Below, piece after piece: positions 9,951 to 17,446 of a stretch of 64,000 nucleotides of DNA. Location: contig NC_013940.1 in assembly GCF_000010985.1 (NCBI RefSeq), positions 186,001 to 250,000 on the forward strand. Reading direction: 5' to 3'. Within the stretch, counting starts at the first letter, position 1. Every line of letters starts with the position of its first letter. The stretch is from Deferribacter desulfuricans SSM1. Lineage in GTDB: Bacteria > Chrysiogenota > Deferribacteres > Deferribacterales > Deferribacteraceae. Below the pieces are notes generated by a model that was given only the letters and a program-made list of their open reading frames with translations, was not told where the DNA came from and ran no database searches. The position numbers were made by a program, and so were the translations under genes.

Positions 9951-11282
9951 ATGATTACATGTCAAGCCTTTAAATTTAAACTCAAGACCAATGAAGAGTT
10001 AGAAAACAAGTTCGCCCAATTTGCCGGCTCTTGTAGGTTTGTATGGAATAAAGCTATTGCTTTAATAAAACAAAAGCTTGATATAAAAAAGGTAGATAAA
10101 ATCATCAATATCCACTTGCCACAATATTACAAAAATACTGCTACTATACCTACCTATAACGAAATGGCGGGAATGCTTAAATTATGGAAACAATCCGAAG
10201 AATACGCTTTCTTAAAAGAAGCACATTCTCAAATTCTACAACAAACCTTAAAGGATTTATACAAAGCCATAGACAGTGCTTTTACCAAAGGCAATGGTAT
10301 ATCTTTTCCAGACTTCAGGAAGAAAGGTAAATCGCCAGACAGCTTTAGATATCCTCAAGGCTTTAAGATAAATAACAATAGAATATTTTTACCTAAAATA
10401 GGATGGGTTAGGTTTTATAAATCAAGAAACATAGTTGGCAAACCAAAGAATGTAACAGTTAAAAGATACGCCGATGGCTGGTATATAAGCGTAGTTACCG
10501 AAAAAGACACATCAATTAAAGAAAATCTATCCAACCCCGTGGGTATAGATGTAGGTGTAAAAAAGATAATCACACTATCCAACGGTTGTTACTTCGAGCC
10601 TCTTGATTTAAGTAAATATGAGAAAAAACTAATCAAACTCCAAAGGCAACTCTCGAGAAAACAACACCCTACCAAAAAAGGAGATAAGACACCGTTTTCT
10701 AATAATTACAAAAAACACCAAAGAAAAATAGCAAAGATGTGGCTTAAGATAGCAAATGTGAGAAACGATTACCTACATAAAATAACAACAGCCATAGCCA
10801 AAAAACACGGCTTTGTGGCTGTAGAGAATTTAAAGGTTAAGAACCTAACCAAATCTGCAAAAGGCACAAAAGACAGCCCCGGACGTAATGTAAAAGCTAA
10901 ATCAGGCTTAAACAGAAGCATTCTTTCTCGAGCGTGGGGTAGGTTCTTTGAACTGCTTGAGTATAAACTCCAGAGAAATGGGGGGAAACTGGTTAGAGTT
11001 GACGCTAAAAACACCTCTATAACCTGTCCTCTATGTGATTACACTAATAAGGAAAACCGCAAAAACCAAGCGGTATTTGTATGCAAAAAGTGTGGTTTTA
11101 CGTCTAATGCTGATTTGGTAGGTGCGATAAATGTTTTAATGAGAGCGATGAGGAAGGAAAACCTTATAACCCTACCGCAGGGCTTGCGGGAAGTCACGCC
11201 TGTGGAGTATGCCAGAGAGTATACGCTGAAGCAGGAACCAGCGGGAAACCGTGAGGGATTACCGCTTCCATCGATAGCGTAG
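9951..11282 (+). CDS. tnpB: TnpB, RNA-guided nuclease of the IS605 group
   Basis: The 443-residue protein has the full TnpB layout: an N-terminal helix-turn-helix/WED-like region, a split RuvC nuclease and a zinc finger. RuvC acidic residues are all present: Asp200 in GIDVGVKK, Glu292 in AVENLKVKNL and Asp388 in SNADLVGA. The zinc finger is C359-x2-C362 and C378-x2-C381. TnpB proteins use an RNA from the right end of the element to cut DNA next to the element's target motif, here TTTAT. The gene is intact in all three copies. It is probably transcribed from a leaderless promoter overlapping the start of tnpA. Confidence 0.97.
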   Translation: MITCQAFKFKLKTNEELENKFAQFAGSCRFVWNKAIALIKQKLDIKKVDKIINIHLPQYYKNTATIPTYNEMAGMLKLWKQSEEYAFLKEAHSQILQQTLKDLYKAIDSAFTKGNGISFPDFRKKGKSPDSFRYPQGFKINNNRIFLPKIGWVRFYKSRNIVGKPKNVTVKRYADGWYISVVTEKDTSIKENLSNPVGIDVGVKKIITLSNGCYFEPLDLSKYEKKLIKLQRQLSRKQHPTKKGDKTPFSNNYKKHQRKIAKMWLKIANVRNDYLHKITTAIAKKHGFVAVENLKVKNLTKSAKGTKDSPGRNVKAKSGLNRSILSRAWGRFFELLEYKLQRNGGKLVRVDAKNTSITCPLCDYTNKENRKNQAVFVCKKCGFTSNADLVGAINVLMRAMRKENLITLPQGLREVTPVEYAREYTLKQEPAGNREGLPLPSIA

Positions 11283-11320
11283 ATGGGAATCCTCTTCCTT
11301 TAGGGAGAGGAGGAAGTCAA

Positions 11321-11723
11321 TGAGAGCATACGCATAACCATTTTCACCAATTGAAGTTTGTAAAATTTCTTGTGCCAATTGAAATTCAATTGCAGGTTTA
11401 GGCATACCCTTTGCTGAATATACTTCATATAATACTGTTAAAGTGTTCAACAAAGTATCCAATTTGTCTGACATATTGTTTATAAAATCCTCTTTTACTT
11501 TTTTACGTAATTCTTCATTTGTTTGATCTGTGGACTGTAAAAATGATTTAATCGTTTTTGTTTCTTCAATTAATTGGTTTGTAACCTGGTTAATGATATT
11601 GCTTTTGATATTATTAACTATATAAAAACCTAAAATAATATAAAATATTATAATAATACTAATTAGATACACAAATATTTTTGTAGACAAGCTCATATTA
11701 TACCACTTTGCTTTTAATGGCAT
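11321..11723 (-). pseudogene. Chemoreceptor, N-terminal fragment (upstream half of the gene split at 9475-11320)
   Basis: Encodes the first 134 residues of the tandem-Cache receptor: MPLKAKWYNMSL, a membrane helix (about 16-38), then the start of the periplasmic domain up to GENGYAYAL. Translation then runs into the IS and stops after about 20 foreign residues. The start is the ATG at 11723, because GAGGTG lies seven bases upstream; a GTG further out is less likely. Together with 7769-9474 it sums to 2109 bases, exactly 703 codons, so the insertion caused no other damage. Confidence 0.9.
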
Positions 11724-11855
11724 AAAACACCTCACCAGTTAATATTTTTTATATTATTTATTATATGTAATTTAATATAACAAATTATATAAAAATATTA
11801 AAAATAGTTATAATAATTATAAATTACTATAATTATATTATATTATTAAAAAATA

Positions 11856-12359
11856 TTATCTAAATATTTTATCTATTCTATCTAATATTTCTCTTTTAAA
11901 AAGTACTTTACTCTTTTTTGCAGAACCTAATTTTATATAATCTCTTCCAGTTTTAAATTTGCCTTGAACCATCCATTTTCTTACAGTAGATACTGTTACA
12001 CGTAAAATATCAGCTAATTCTTCGTAAGTTAAAAAATCTTCTTTTCCCTTTCTAATAATTTGTTCTGCAATATTATTAGGTTTCATACTATACTCCACTC
12101 CCCAAGTATTTTTCATATTATCTATTTTTAATAATATTTCTTTTTTAAATAAAACTTTGCCTTTTTTACTTCTCTTATTACCTTTTTTTCCTAATTTAAC
12201 GTAGTCATCACCTTCTTTGAATTTACCTCTATTCATCCAAGCTATTAATGTATTTTTTGATATTTCACTAACTTCTGCTAACTCATCATAACTTAAGTAA
12301 TATATATTTTCATCCTTTAATATTTTTATATATTTTTTCTTTAATTGATTTACATTCAT
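11856..12359 (-). CDS. DNA-binding protein with two tandem excisionase/MerR-like HTH units
   Basis: The product of about 167 residues contains the same unit twice: YLSYDELAEVSEISKNTLIAWMNRGKFKEGDDYVKLG then LFKKEILLKID, and FLTYEELADILRVTVSTVRKWMVQGKFKTGRDYIKLG-type then LFKREILDRID. Each unit is a winged HTH of the excisionase/HTH_17 type. The start was placed at 12359 because GAGAGG lies eight bases before it; a GTG and another ATG just upstream are too close to that site. Its neighbour at 12423 carries one such unit, so this gene looks like an internal duplication of it. It is probably a local regulator; targets are unknown. Confidence 0.65.
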   Translation of the reverse strand: MNVNQLKKKYIKILKDENIYYLSYDELAEVSEISKNTLIAWMNRGKFKEGDDYVKLGKKGNKRSKKGKVLFKKEILLKIDNMKNTWGVEYSMKPNNIAEQIIRKGKEDFLTYEELADILRVTVSTVRKWMVQGKFKTGRDYIKLGSAKKSKVLFKREILDRIDKIFR

Positions 12360-12371
12360 ATACATCACCTC

Positions 12372-12402
12372 TCATATAAATTTTACTTTCATATAAATTT
12401 TA
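12372..12402. repeat. Direct repeat in the 11856/12423 intergenic gap
   Basis: The 14-mer TCATATAAATTTTA occurs at 12372-12385 and 12389-12402, 17 bases apart, in the gap just upstream of the two-unit HTH gene. It may be an operator or simply an AT-rich duplication. Confidence 0.6.
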
Positions 12403-12422
12403 TATAATCTATCTAATTTATG

Positions 12423-12686
12423 TTATTTTTTATTACTTCTTTTTTTCTCCCAAGATAATATTATTTTATTAACACGTTTAAGAATATCTTTTTTAAATAA
12501 TAAAATGCTTTTTTTGTGAGGTCCTAATTTTATATAATCCCTTCCAGCTTTAAATCTACATTCAGAAACCCAATTTCTTAAAGTATATTTACTTACTTTT
12601 AAAATATTTGCTAACTCATCATAAGTTAAATAATTTTCTTTATTAATTTTTTGATACTCAATTTCTTGCATTACTGTTCTGGCCAT
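12423..12686 (-). CDS. Small excisionase/MerR-like DNA-binding protein
   Basis: The 87-residue product has a single unit: YLTYDELANILKVSKYTLRNWVSE, the wing RFKAGRDYIKLG and LFKKDILKRVNKI. This matches both units of the 11856 protein almost position by position. Such proteins act as excisionases, recombination directionality factors or small repressors. No integrase is near it, so a regulatory role is more likely. It has a good promoter and a potential operator immediately upstream (12705-12764) and is probably the first gene of a pair with 11856. Confidence 0.7.
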   Translation of the reverse strand: MARTVMQEIEYQKINKENYLTYDELANILKVSKYTLRNWVSECRFKAGRDYIKLGPHKKSILLFKKDILKRVNKIILSWEKKRSNKK

Positions 12687-12704
12687 AAAATACTCCTTTT
12701 TATT

Positions 12705-12735
12705 AATTGATACTATTTGCTTCCTTATATCAATT
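12705..12735. promoter_or_regulatory. Inverted-repeat operator candidate
   Basis: AATTGATA (12705-12712) and TATCAATT (12728-12735) form a perfect 8-bp inverted repeat with a 15-base centre. It abuts the -10 box of the promoter at 12736-12764, so it would span the transcription start. A binding protein here, possibly the HTH proteins themselves, could block the promoter. Confidence 0.5.
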
Positions 12736-12764
12736 ATTATACAATAATTTTATATATTTGTAAA
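12736..12764 (-). promoter_or_regulatory. Promoter of the small HTH genes
   Basis: On the minus strand, TTTACA (12764-12759), 17 bases, TATAAT (12741-12736). This is a strong sigma-70-type match with ideal spacing. Confidence 0.7.
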
Positions 12765-12917
12765 GTAATTTTTTATAAAAATATAAAATAACTTTTTTAT
12801 ACTTTAAACTATTAATTTCTTATCAAATCAATAAAAGTGATATAAAAACTAAGAAAACTAACAATAATATAAAAATTAAAATAAGAAAAAGTAATAAATA
12901 AAATTTTATTTATTTTA

Positions 12918-13577
12918 TTAACTTATTAATTTTATTATATTTTTATTAATTTTATTATTATCATTTGTATTAGTAAGTAAAATAGTATTAAAAATAGTAT
13001 TAACAAAATAATTATTACTTAATTTTAAAATGTTATTTACAATATTAATTAATGTATTAATATCCAAATTTAGATAATTAAATTCTTCAAATAACATTAT
13101 ATTGTTTGACATATTTGGTCCATTAGATACATAAAAACTTAAACAATTACCTAACTTAAATTCAAATTTTAAATAATAATTTTTATCTTCTATTGTATTT
13201 ATTATTGTATTAGACATCATTATTTTATTTCTTGAATCAATTAAATAAGTAATAATTGTAGGTTCTATTTTTAACATATCCAAAGCTAACGTATCTATAT
13301 CATTTAATATAATACTTTCTATATAATCCAGTTTCATTAAAGGTATTAAATAGTCTATAATATTAAACCAAGTTAAATATAAATATAGTAATGATGATGA
13401 ACATATATCTTTCTTTGTGGTTTTAATGTAATCAATTAAACGTTCTTGTTTAAATGTTTCAAAAGAAGTATCTATTTTTTTAAAATTATTAATTTTATTA
13501 ATGTTGAATTTTTTTTTATTAACCTTCATTGTTATATATTTATTATTATATATTCTATTATATATACTTAATTCCAC
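12918..13577 (-). CDS. Hypothetical protein near STAS and CheW genes
   Basis: The product of up to 219 residues is very rich in Asn and Ile and lacks a signal or membrane segment. The frame opens with GTG at 13577 and has no good ribosome-binding site; an internal ATG (MKVNKKKF) is also possible. No motif is recognised. It follows the STAS gene by about 30 bases on the same strand and probably belongs to the same transcript. Association with the signalling cluster is positional only. Confidence 0.4.
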   Translation of the reverse strand: MELSIYNRIYNNKYITMKVNKKKFNINKINNFKKIDTSFETFKQERLIDYIKTTKKDICSSSLLYLYLTWFNIIDYLIPLMKLDYIESIILNDIDTLALDMLKIEPTIITYLIDSRNKIMMSNTIINTIEDKNYYLKFEFKLGNCLSFYVSNGPNMSNNIMLFEEFNYLNLDINTLINIVNNILKLSNNYFVNTIFNTILLTNTNDNNKINKNIIKLIS

Positions 13578-13608
13578 ATTTTACATTAATTTGTTTTTAA
13601 AAAATATT

Positions 13609-13941
13609 TTATTTACTACAATCTTCTATAGTATCACATATTTTAAACAACTTATGTAGACCAACAAATACAAATAAATCTTTAAATTCATCAGACACAT
13701 TACTTAAAATTAAAGTAATATTTTTATTCTTTAAACTTTTATGTACTTTAATCAAAAGCTTAATTCCTGAACTGTTTATATATGATAAAGAACTACAATC
13801 AAAAATCAATTTGTTTATGTGCCTAATATTTTCCATTATTTCTTTAATTTTATTCTCATAATTTTGTTGCGTAAATTCCCCTTTTAAATTTATAACATAA
13901 ATATTCTTATCTTTTAATATATTAACTTTTTGTGTATTCAT
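13609..13941 (-). CDS. STAS-domain protein (anti-sigma-factor-antagonist type)
   Basis: The product of about 110 residues is a single STAS domain: a strand with KLIFDCSSLSYINSSGI, a helix KLLIKVHKSL, a strand ITLILSNV and a terminal helix. The SSG after the strand is where partner-switching kinases phosphorylate a serine; Asn replaces the usual Asp before it. The ATG at 13941 was chosen because AAGGAG lies eight bases upstream; the GTG six bases further out is too close to it. No cognate kinase or phosphatase is in the window. It lies among chemotaxis genes, so it may be a phosphorylation-linked switch for that cluster. Confidence 0.8.
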   Translation of the reverse strand: MNTQKVNILKDKNIYVINLKGEFTQQNYENKIKEIMENIRHINKLIFDCSSLSYINSSGIKLLIKVHKSLKNKNITLILSNVSDEFKDLFVFVGLHKLFKICDTIEDCSK

Positions 13942-14004
13942 ATTCACTACTCCTTACTAAATATTTTTATAACTATATGTTTTTATAATACTACATATTT
14001 TTTA

Positions 14005-14292
14005 CTATGCTATATATTTTTTACTATATATTTCTTGATTACATAAATTAAAACATATTTCTTTACCAAGATCATAATTAGTATCACAATTAGGATTATA
14101 TACATAATTTTTTATCAATTCTTGAACTGAAATTCTACTTTTAGTTGTTAACGATAATAAATCTTTATCATACGTTATATACCCTTTTTCAGCTAAAATA
14201 TGTGCAAAAGTTCTATTATCTTTTTTATTGACGATTTGATATAACTCTGCTTTTGTATAATGATTTTCCATAATAAATAATATGTTATGCAT
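14005..14292 (-). CDS. Small protein with one VAH/ankyrin-like repeat
   Basis: The 95-residue product contains RTFAHILAEKGYITYDKDLLSL. This matches the repeat unit of the larger protein at 38227 (TVAHEQAKHGWITNDIEIITL), so the two belong to the same repeat family. The remainder has three Cys near the C-terminus. AGAGGT lies just upstream of the start. It lies between the CheW gene and the STAS gene on the same strand. A protein-binding role is inferred from the repeat alone. Confidence 0.5.
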   Translation of the reverse strand: MHNILFIMENHYTKAELYQIVNKKDNRTFAHILAEKGYITYDKDLLSLTTKSRISVQELIKNYVYNPNCDTNYDLGKEICFNLCNQEIYSKKYIA

Positions 14293-14327
14293 TTGTTACC
14301 TCTTTCTTTTATATATTTTTATTATAT

Positions 14328-15146
14328 TTAATCATCTTTATTTTTCTTTTTCTTAAGCAATTCTTCTGTTTCTTTTTCTCTTTTAGCAAGTTCTATAGCA
14401 ATTAATTCATCTATGCTTAAATCATTAGAGTCGTTATTAAGATTTTCTTTACTATTAGATTCAATATTGTTTATTAGCTTTTTATTGTCTGTATCTCTAT
14501 TATCTTTATTCTCTTTATTATTTTTATTTTTTACATTTTCTTCAGTACCTTTATGAATACCTTCATTTAAATAATCTCCTAAAAACTTTTTATTTTCATT
14601 GTCAAAATCATCAGAATCACTTTTTAAAATTTTTTTTAAATAACTTTCTGATCTATTTTCTTTAAAAATAACATAATCAATATCTAATAATAATATTAAT
14701 CTATCATTATATTTACAAATACCTAATATATATTCATCACCAATACTACTAACCAAAGGTGGTGCAGGCTCTACTATATTTTTATTGATTCGCATCACTT
14801 CTGTAAGTTCATCAACAACAAAACCAATACTTTCTTTCTCAAAATTTGCTATAATTATTCTAGTATTTTTATCAAAATCACTTTTATCTAAATTAAATCT
14901 CAATCGCAAGTCTACAACTGGAATAACCTTACCTCTTAAATTCATAACTCCTAATACAAAATATTCTGTTCTTGGAACTGTTGTAACTTCCGTCATTTTA
15001 ATGATTTCTTGAATTTTCAAAATATCAATTGCGTATTCTTCTTCTCCTAACTTAAAACCTACTATTTGAATTTCTTCTTCACTTGTATCAGTTATTAAAT
15101 GATTATTTGCCTCTACATCATTTGGTAATTTTATATCAGCAATCAT
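14328..15146 (-). CDS. cheW: CheW chemotaxis coupling protein with long acidic/Asn-rich tail
   Basis: Links chemoreceptors to the CheA kinase. Residues about 24-165 form a complete CheW domain: IVGFKLGEEEYAIDILKIQEII, VPRTEYFVLGVMNLRGKVIPVVDLR and SIGFVVDELTEVMRI. After it comes a tail of about 100 residues, charged and rich in Asn, Lys and Glu and probably disordered, which is unusual for CheW (normally 150-170 residues in total). GAGGTG precedes the start. It is transcribed away from the cheV-cheY-cheA group across a 276-base gap. Confidence 0.95.
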   Translation of the reverse strand: MIADIKLPNDVEANNHLITDTSEEEIQIVGFKLGEEEYAIDILKIQEIIKMTEVTTVPRTEYFVLGVMNLRGKVIPVVDLRLRFNLDKSDFDKNTRIIIANFEKESIGFVVDELTEVMRINKNIVEPAPPLVSSIGDEYILGICKYNDRLILLLDIDYVIFKENRSESYLKKILKSDSDDFDNENKKFLGDYLNEGIHKGTEENVKNKNNKENKDNRDTDNKKLINNIESNSKENLNNDSNDLSIDELIAIELAKREKETEELLKKKKNKDD

Positions 15147-15337
15147 AAATACACCTCACTATTTTTATTCTACCCTTACTATGTGTTTTATATTTATATA
15201 TACCTTTATATTTTTTATAATTTTTCATATTGTATTTATTATTGCATTTATTGTATTTCATATTGCTATTTTATAACATAAAAAAATTAATATTTAAATT
15301 TTTTTTGTATTTTTTTAAAAAATTTAATTTACTATGT

Positions 15338-15343
15338 TATATT
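15338..15343 (+). promoter_or_regulatory. Possible extended -10 promoter for the 15423 gene
   Basis: TATGTTATATT contains TGn followed by TATATT (15338-15343). The -35 region is poor. It lies about 80 bases upstream of the start. The rest of the 276-base gap shows nothing else. Confidence 0.35.
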
Positions 15344-15422
15344 AGTAACAACTAACTAATAATAAAATAAAACCAAAAAAAATAAAATAATATAGTATAA
15401 ATAATATAATAAGGAGGTAAAC

Positions 15423-15854
15423 ATGCAAATAAAAAAAATAACTATTTTTATACTACTTCTATTAATGATGATACCAACATTAATTTTTGCTAAAGATAAG
15501 GTTCAAGTAGAACCTTTATTTTCATCTTCTAGTGTAGTAAAAGGAACAATTACTACATATTTCCCAAATATATTTAAAAAACATACTTTACTTACAATAT
15601 CACCAATAGTTGCAAATTATTGGGCAGGTAAAGCTTATTTACAAAAGAAAAATCAAAGTGAAAATGAGTTTATCATGTTAAATGCCAAAAGAATAATAGA
15701 AAAAACAGCAGAAGGTTATTGTTCCGGATTTTTAGGAACTCTTGGTTATAATAAAGGATATTATGCAGTTGACCACTTTGATTTCCATCCCGTAGCTGAT
15801 GAATACCGAGTAAATTTCGATGTTAGTGGAAATATTATGTGTTTTACTAATTAA
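15423..15854 (+). CDS. Small exported protein of unknown function
   Basis: The 143-residue product has a signal peptide (MQIKKITIF, long hydrophobic core, cleavage after LIFA at about 23). The mature part has two Cys (one in EGYCSGFLG and one in IMCFTN), which could form a disulphide in the periplasm. No family is recognised. It has a very strong ribosome-binding site, AAGGAGG, seven bases before the ATG, like the exported protein at 2855. It precedes cheV by 66 bases on the same strand and may be co-transcribed with the chemotaxis genes, so a periplasmic signalling role is possible but only positional. Confidence 0.6.
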   Translation: MQIKKITIFILLLLMMIPTLIFAKDKVQVEPLFSSSSVVKGTITTYFPNIFKKHTLLTISPIVANYWAGKAYLQKKNQSENEFIMLNAKRIIEKTAEGYCSGFLGTLGYNKGYYAVDHFDFHPVADEYRVNFDVSGNIMCFTN

Positions 15855-15920
15855 ATTATAACTATAAAAATTTAGCAAATAATATATATAATATCTAAAT
15901 ATATAAGTAAGGAGTACAGT

Positions 15921-16817
15921 ATGGCATTAAATCATAATATATTGCTTGAAGTAGGTACAAACGAAGTAGAATTAGTAGAATTTGTTATAAACAATAATAA
16001 TAAAGATTTTAATTTTGCTATAAATGTAGCAAAAGTTAGAGAAGTACTAAAAATATCTTATGATGAAATTACACCAATGCCTAACTCTAATATTGAAGGT
16101 ATGATAAAAATCAGAGACATCGTTATACCTGTTATTAACTTAAAAAAAGTATTAGGTCTTTATACTGATGATTATAAAAAAGATGAAAAAATTTACTTAC
16201 TTCATTGTTATTTTAATACTTTACATGTAAGTTTTATTATAGATAAGGTACTTGGAATTCAAAAAGTTACATGGAAAATGATAGAAACCGGTGGTAATTT
16301 GGTAACTGAACAAGGTAATGTAAAATTAGTTGGTGTTGTTAAATTACCAAATAAATTAATTCAATTATTAGATTATGAACAAATTGTTGCTAATGTGGCT
16401 CCAGAACTTTTAGAAAACAAACTATCAAATATAGAAGAAATACAGGATACTGATCTACAGTTGTTACAATCAAAAAAAATATTGTTTGCTGAAGACTCAT
16501 CAGTAATTAGAAATGTATTGAAATCATTATGTAATAAGCATAATTTAAATGCAGTAATAGTTAAAAATGGACAAGAATTAATAAGCACTTTTAAACAATA
16601 CAACCCTGATATAGTTGTAACTGATATTGAAATGCCAATAATTGATGGTCTAACAGCAACTAAGTTAATCAAACAAATGAATACAAAAACTAAAGTAATT
16701 ATTTTCTCATCTATGTATAGTATAGAGAATGAAAAAAAAGCAAAAACTGTAGGTATTGATGCATTTGTTGCAAAACCTGATTTAGTTCAGTTAATAGAAA
16801 CAATGAAAAAATTATAA
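15921..16817 (+). CDS. cheV: CheV, CheW-receiver hybrid coupling protein
   Basis: The 298-residue product has a CheW-like domain at about 15-160 (ISYDEITPMPNSNIEGMIKIRDIVIPVI in outline), followed by a receiver domain at about 184-298. The phospho-acceptor is Asp235 in VVTDIEMP, the acidic pocket is Glu191-Asp192 and the conserved Lys is in FVAKPD. CheV couples receptors to CheA and tunes the response when phosphorylated. AAGGAG lies seven bases before the start. The order cheV-cheY-cheA on one strand indicates an operon. Confidence 0.95.
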   Translation: MALNHNILLEVGTNEVELVEFVINNNNKDFNFAINVAKVREVLKISYDEITPMPNSNIEGMIKIRDIVIPVINLKKVLGLYTDDYKKDEKIYLLHCYFNTLHVSFIIDKVLGIQKVTWKMIETGGNLVTEQGNVKLVGVVKLPNKLIQLLDYEQIVANVAPELLENKLSNIEEIQDTDLQLLQSKKILFAEDSSVIRNVLKSLCNKHNLNAVIVKNGQELISTFKQYNPDIVVTDIEMPIIDGLTATKLIKQMNTKTKVIIFSSMYSIENEKKAKTVGIDAFVAKPDLVQLIETMKKL

Positions 16818-16867
16818 ACAAATTAAATAAGAAAAAATAAAAAACAAAAAGTTAAAGGAGTAGAAAA

Positions 16868-17248
16868 ATGACCTACGAACACACAATACTTACTGTAGAT
16901 GATTCTTCCACAATGAGAAGGATTATTAAAAATATACTTAATAAGTTAGGTTTTACTAACATATTAGAAGCTTCTAATGGAGCAGAAGCATTAAATATAT
17001 TAAAAGAAAAACAACTTGATTTAATTATAACTGATTGGAATATGCCTGAAATGGATGGTTTATCATTTGTACAAGCTGTTCGCAGTAATAAAAAATATAA
17101 TGTTATACCTATATTAATGGTTACAACAGAAGCAGCAAAAGAAGATATATTAATAGCTTTAAAAAATGGAGTAAATAATTATATAGTAAAACCCTTTACA
17201 CCAGAAACATTAAAAGAAAAAGTTTTTAAATTATTAGGATTAACATAA
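16868..17248 (+). CDS. cheY: CheY-type single-domain response regulator
   Basis: The 126-residue product is a stand-alone receiver very close to classical CheY: TVDDSSTMRRIIKNIL, phospho-acceptor Asp56 in IITDWNMPEMDG, a Thr in MVTTEA and the Lys in NYIVKPF. It accepts phosphate from CheA. In flagellated cells it would bind the motor switch, but no motor genes are in the window. AAAGGAG lies eight bases before the ATG. It lies 50 bases after cheV. Confidence 0.96.
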   Translation: MTYEHTILTVDDSSTMRRIIKNILNKLGFTNILEASNGAEALNILKEKQLDLIITDWNMPEMDGLSFVQAVRSNKKYNVIPILMVTTEAAKEDILIALKNGVNNYIVKPFTPETLKEKVFKLLGLT

Positions 17249-17309
17249 AAGATTAACATAATAAAAAGCAACACAAATAATAAAAAATATAATTGAAAGG
17301 AGAATAATT

Positions 17310-17381
17310 ATGTTTAAAAAAAATGGATGTTATATGAAAAGCAGAATAGTTTGTAATTATTGCAATATAGTAGTAAAATAA
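17310..17381 (+). CDS. Possible 23-residue Cys-containing microprotein
   Basis: ATG at 17310 with AAAGGAG eight to nine bases upstream opens a 23-codon frame. The product is basic and has three Cys in the pattern C-x8-C-x2-C (CYMKSRIVCNYC), which could bind a metal. It lies in the 198-base gap between cheY and cheA. The ribosome-binding site is as good as those of the neighbouring real genes. It could also be a leader frame or chance. Confidence 0.4.
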   Translation: MFKKNGCYMKSRIVCNYCNIVVK

Positions 17382-17446
17382 AGTAATAATATACATCTAA
17401 TTAGAAAATATAATTGACTAAAATTAATAAATAAATGAGGTGTAAA

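Larger units (their letters stand above)
9475..11320. mobile_element. IS200/IS605-type element, copy 1 (1846 bp)
   Basis: Left end CCCTCCACCACCCAC follows TTTAT directly; right end AGGAAGTCAA. There is no target duplication, as expected for single-strand HUH transposition. Boundaries were set by comparing three copies and by the restored reading frame of the chemoreceptor. The right end has a subterminal hairpin: CCTCTTCC (11291-11298), loop TTTA, GGGAGAGG (11303-11310) with one G-U pair. Left-end arms CCACCCAC and GTGGGTG could form the matching hairpin. TnpA and TnpB are divergent with 22 bases between their starts. A TTGACT-17-TATAAT promoter (9916-9944) points at tnpB and would start transcription about at its ATG. 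G+C is visibly higher than in the host DNA. Confidence 0.95.

Noticed and set aside
10769-11014. 81-codon minus-strand frame inside tnpB (and copies)
   Set aside because: Antisense to the RuvC-coding part of tnpB; explained by that gene.
11856-12686. Excisionase of an integrated prophage
   Set aside because: No integrase, attachment-site duplication or phage structural gene nearby; the repeats fit a regulator better.
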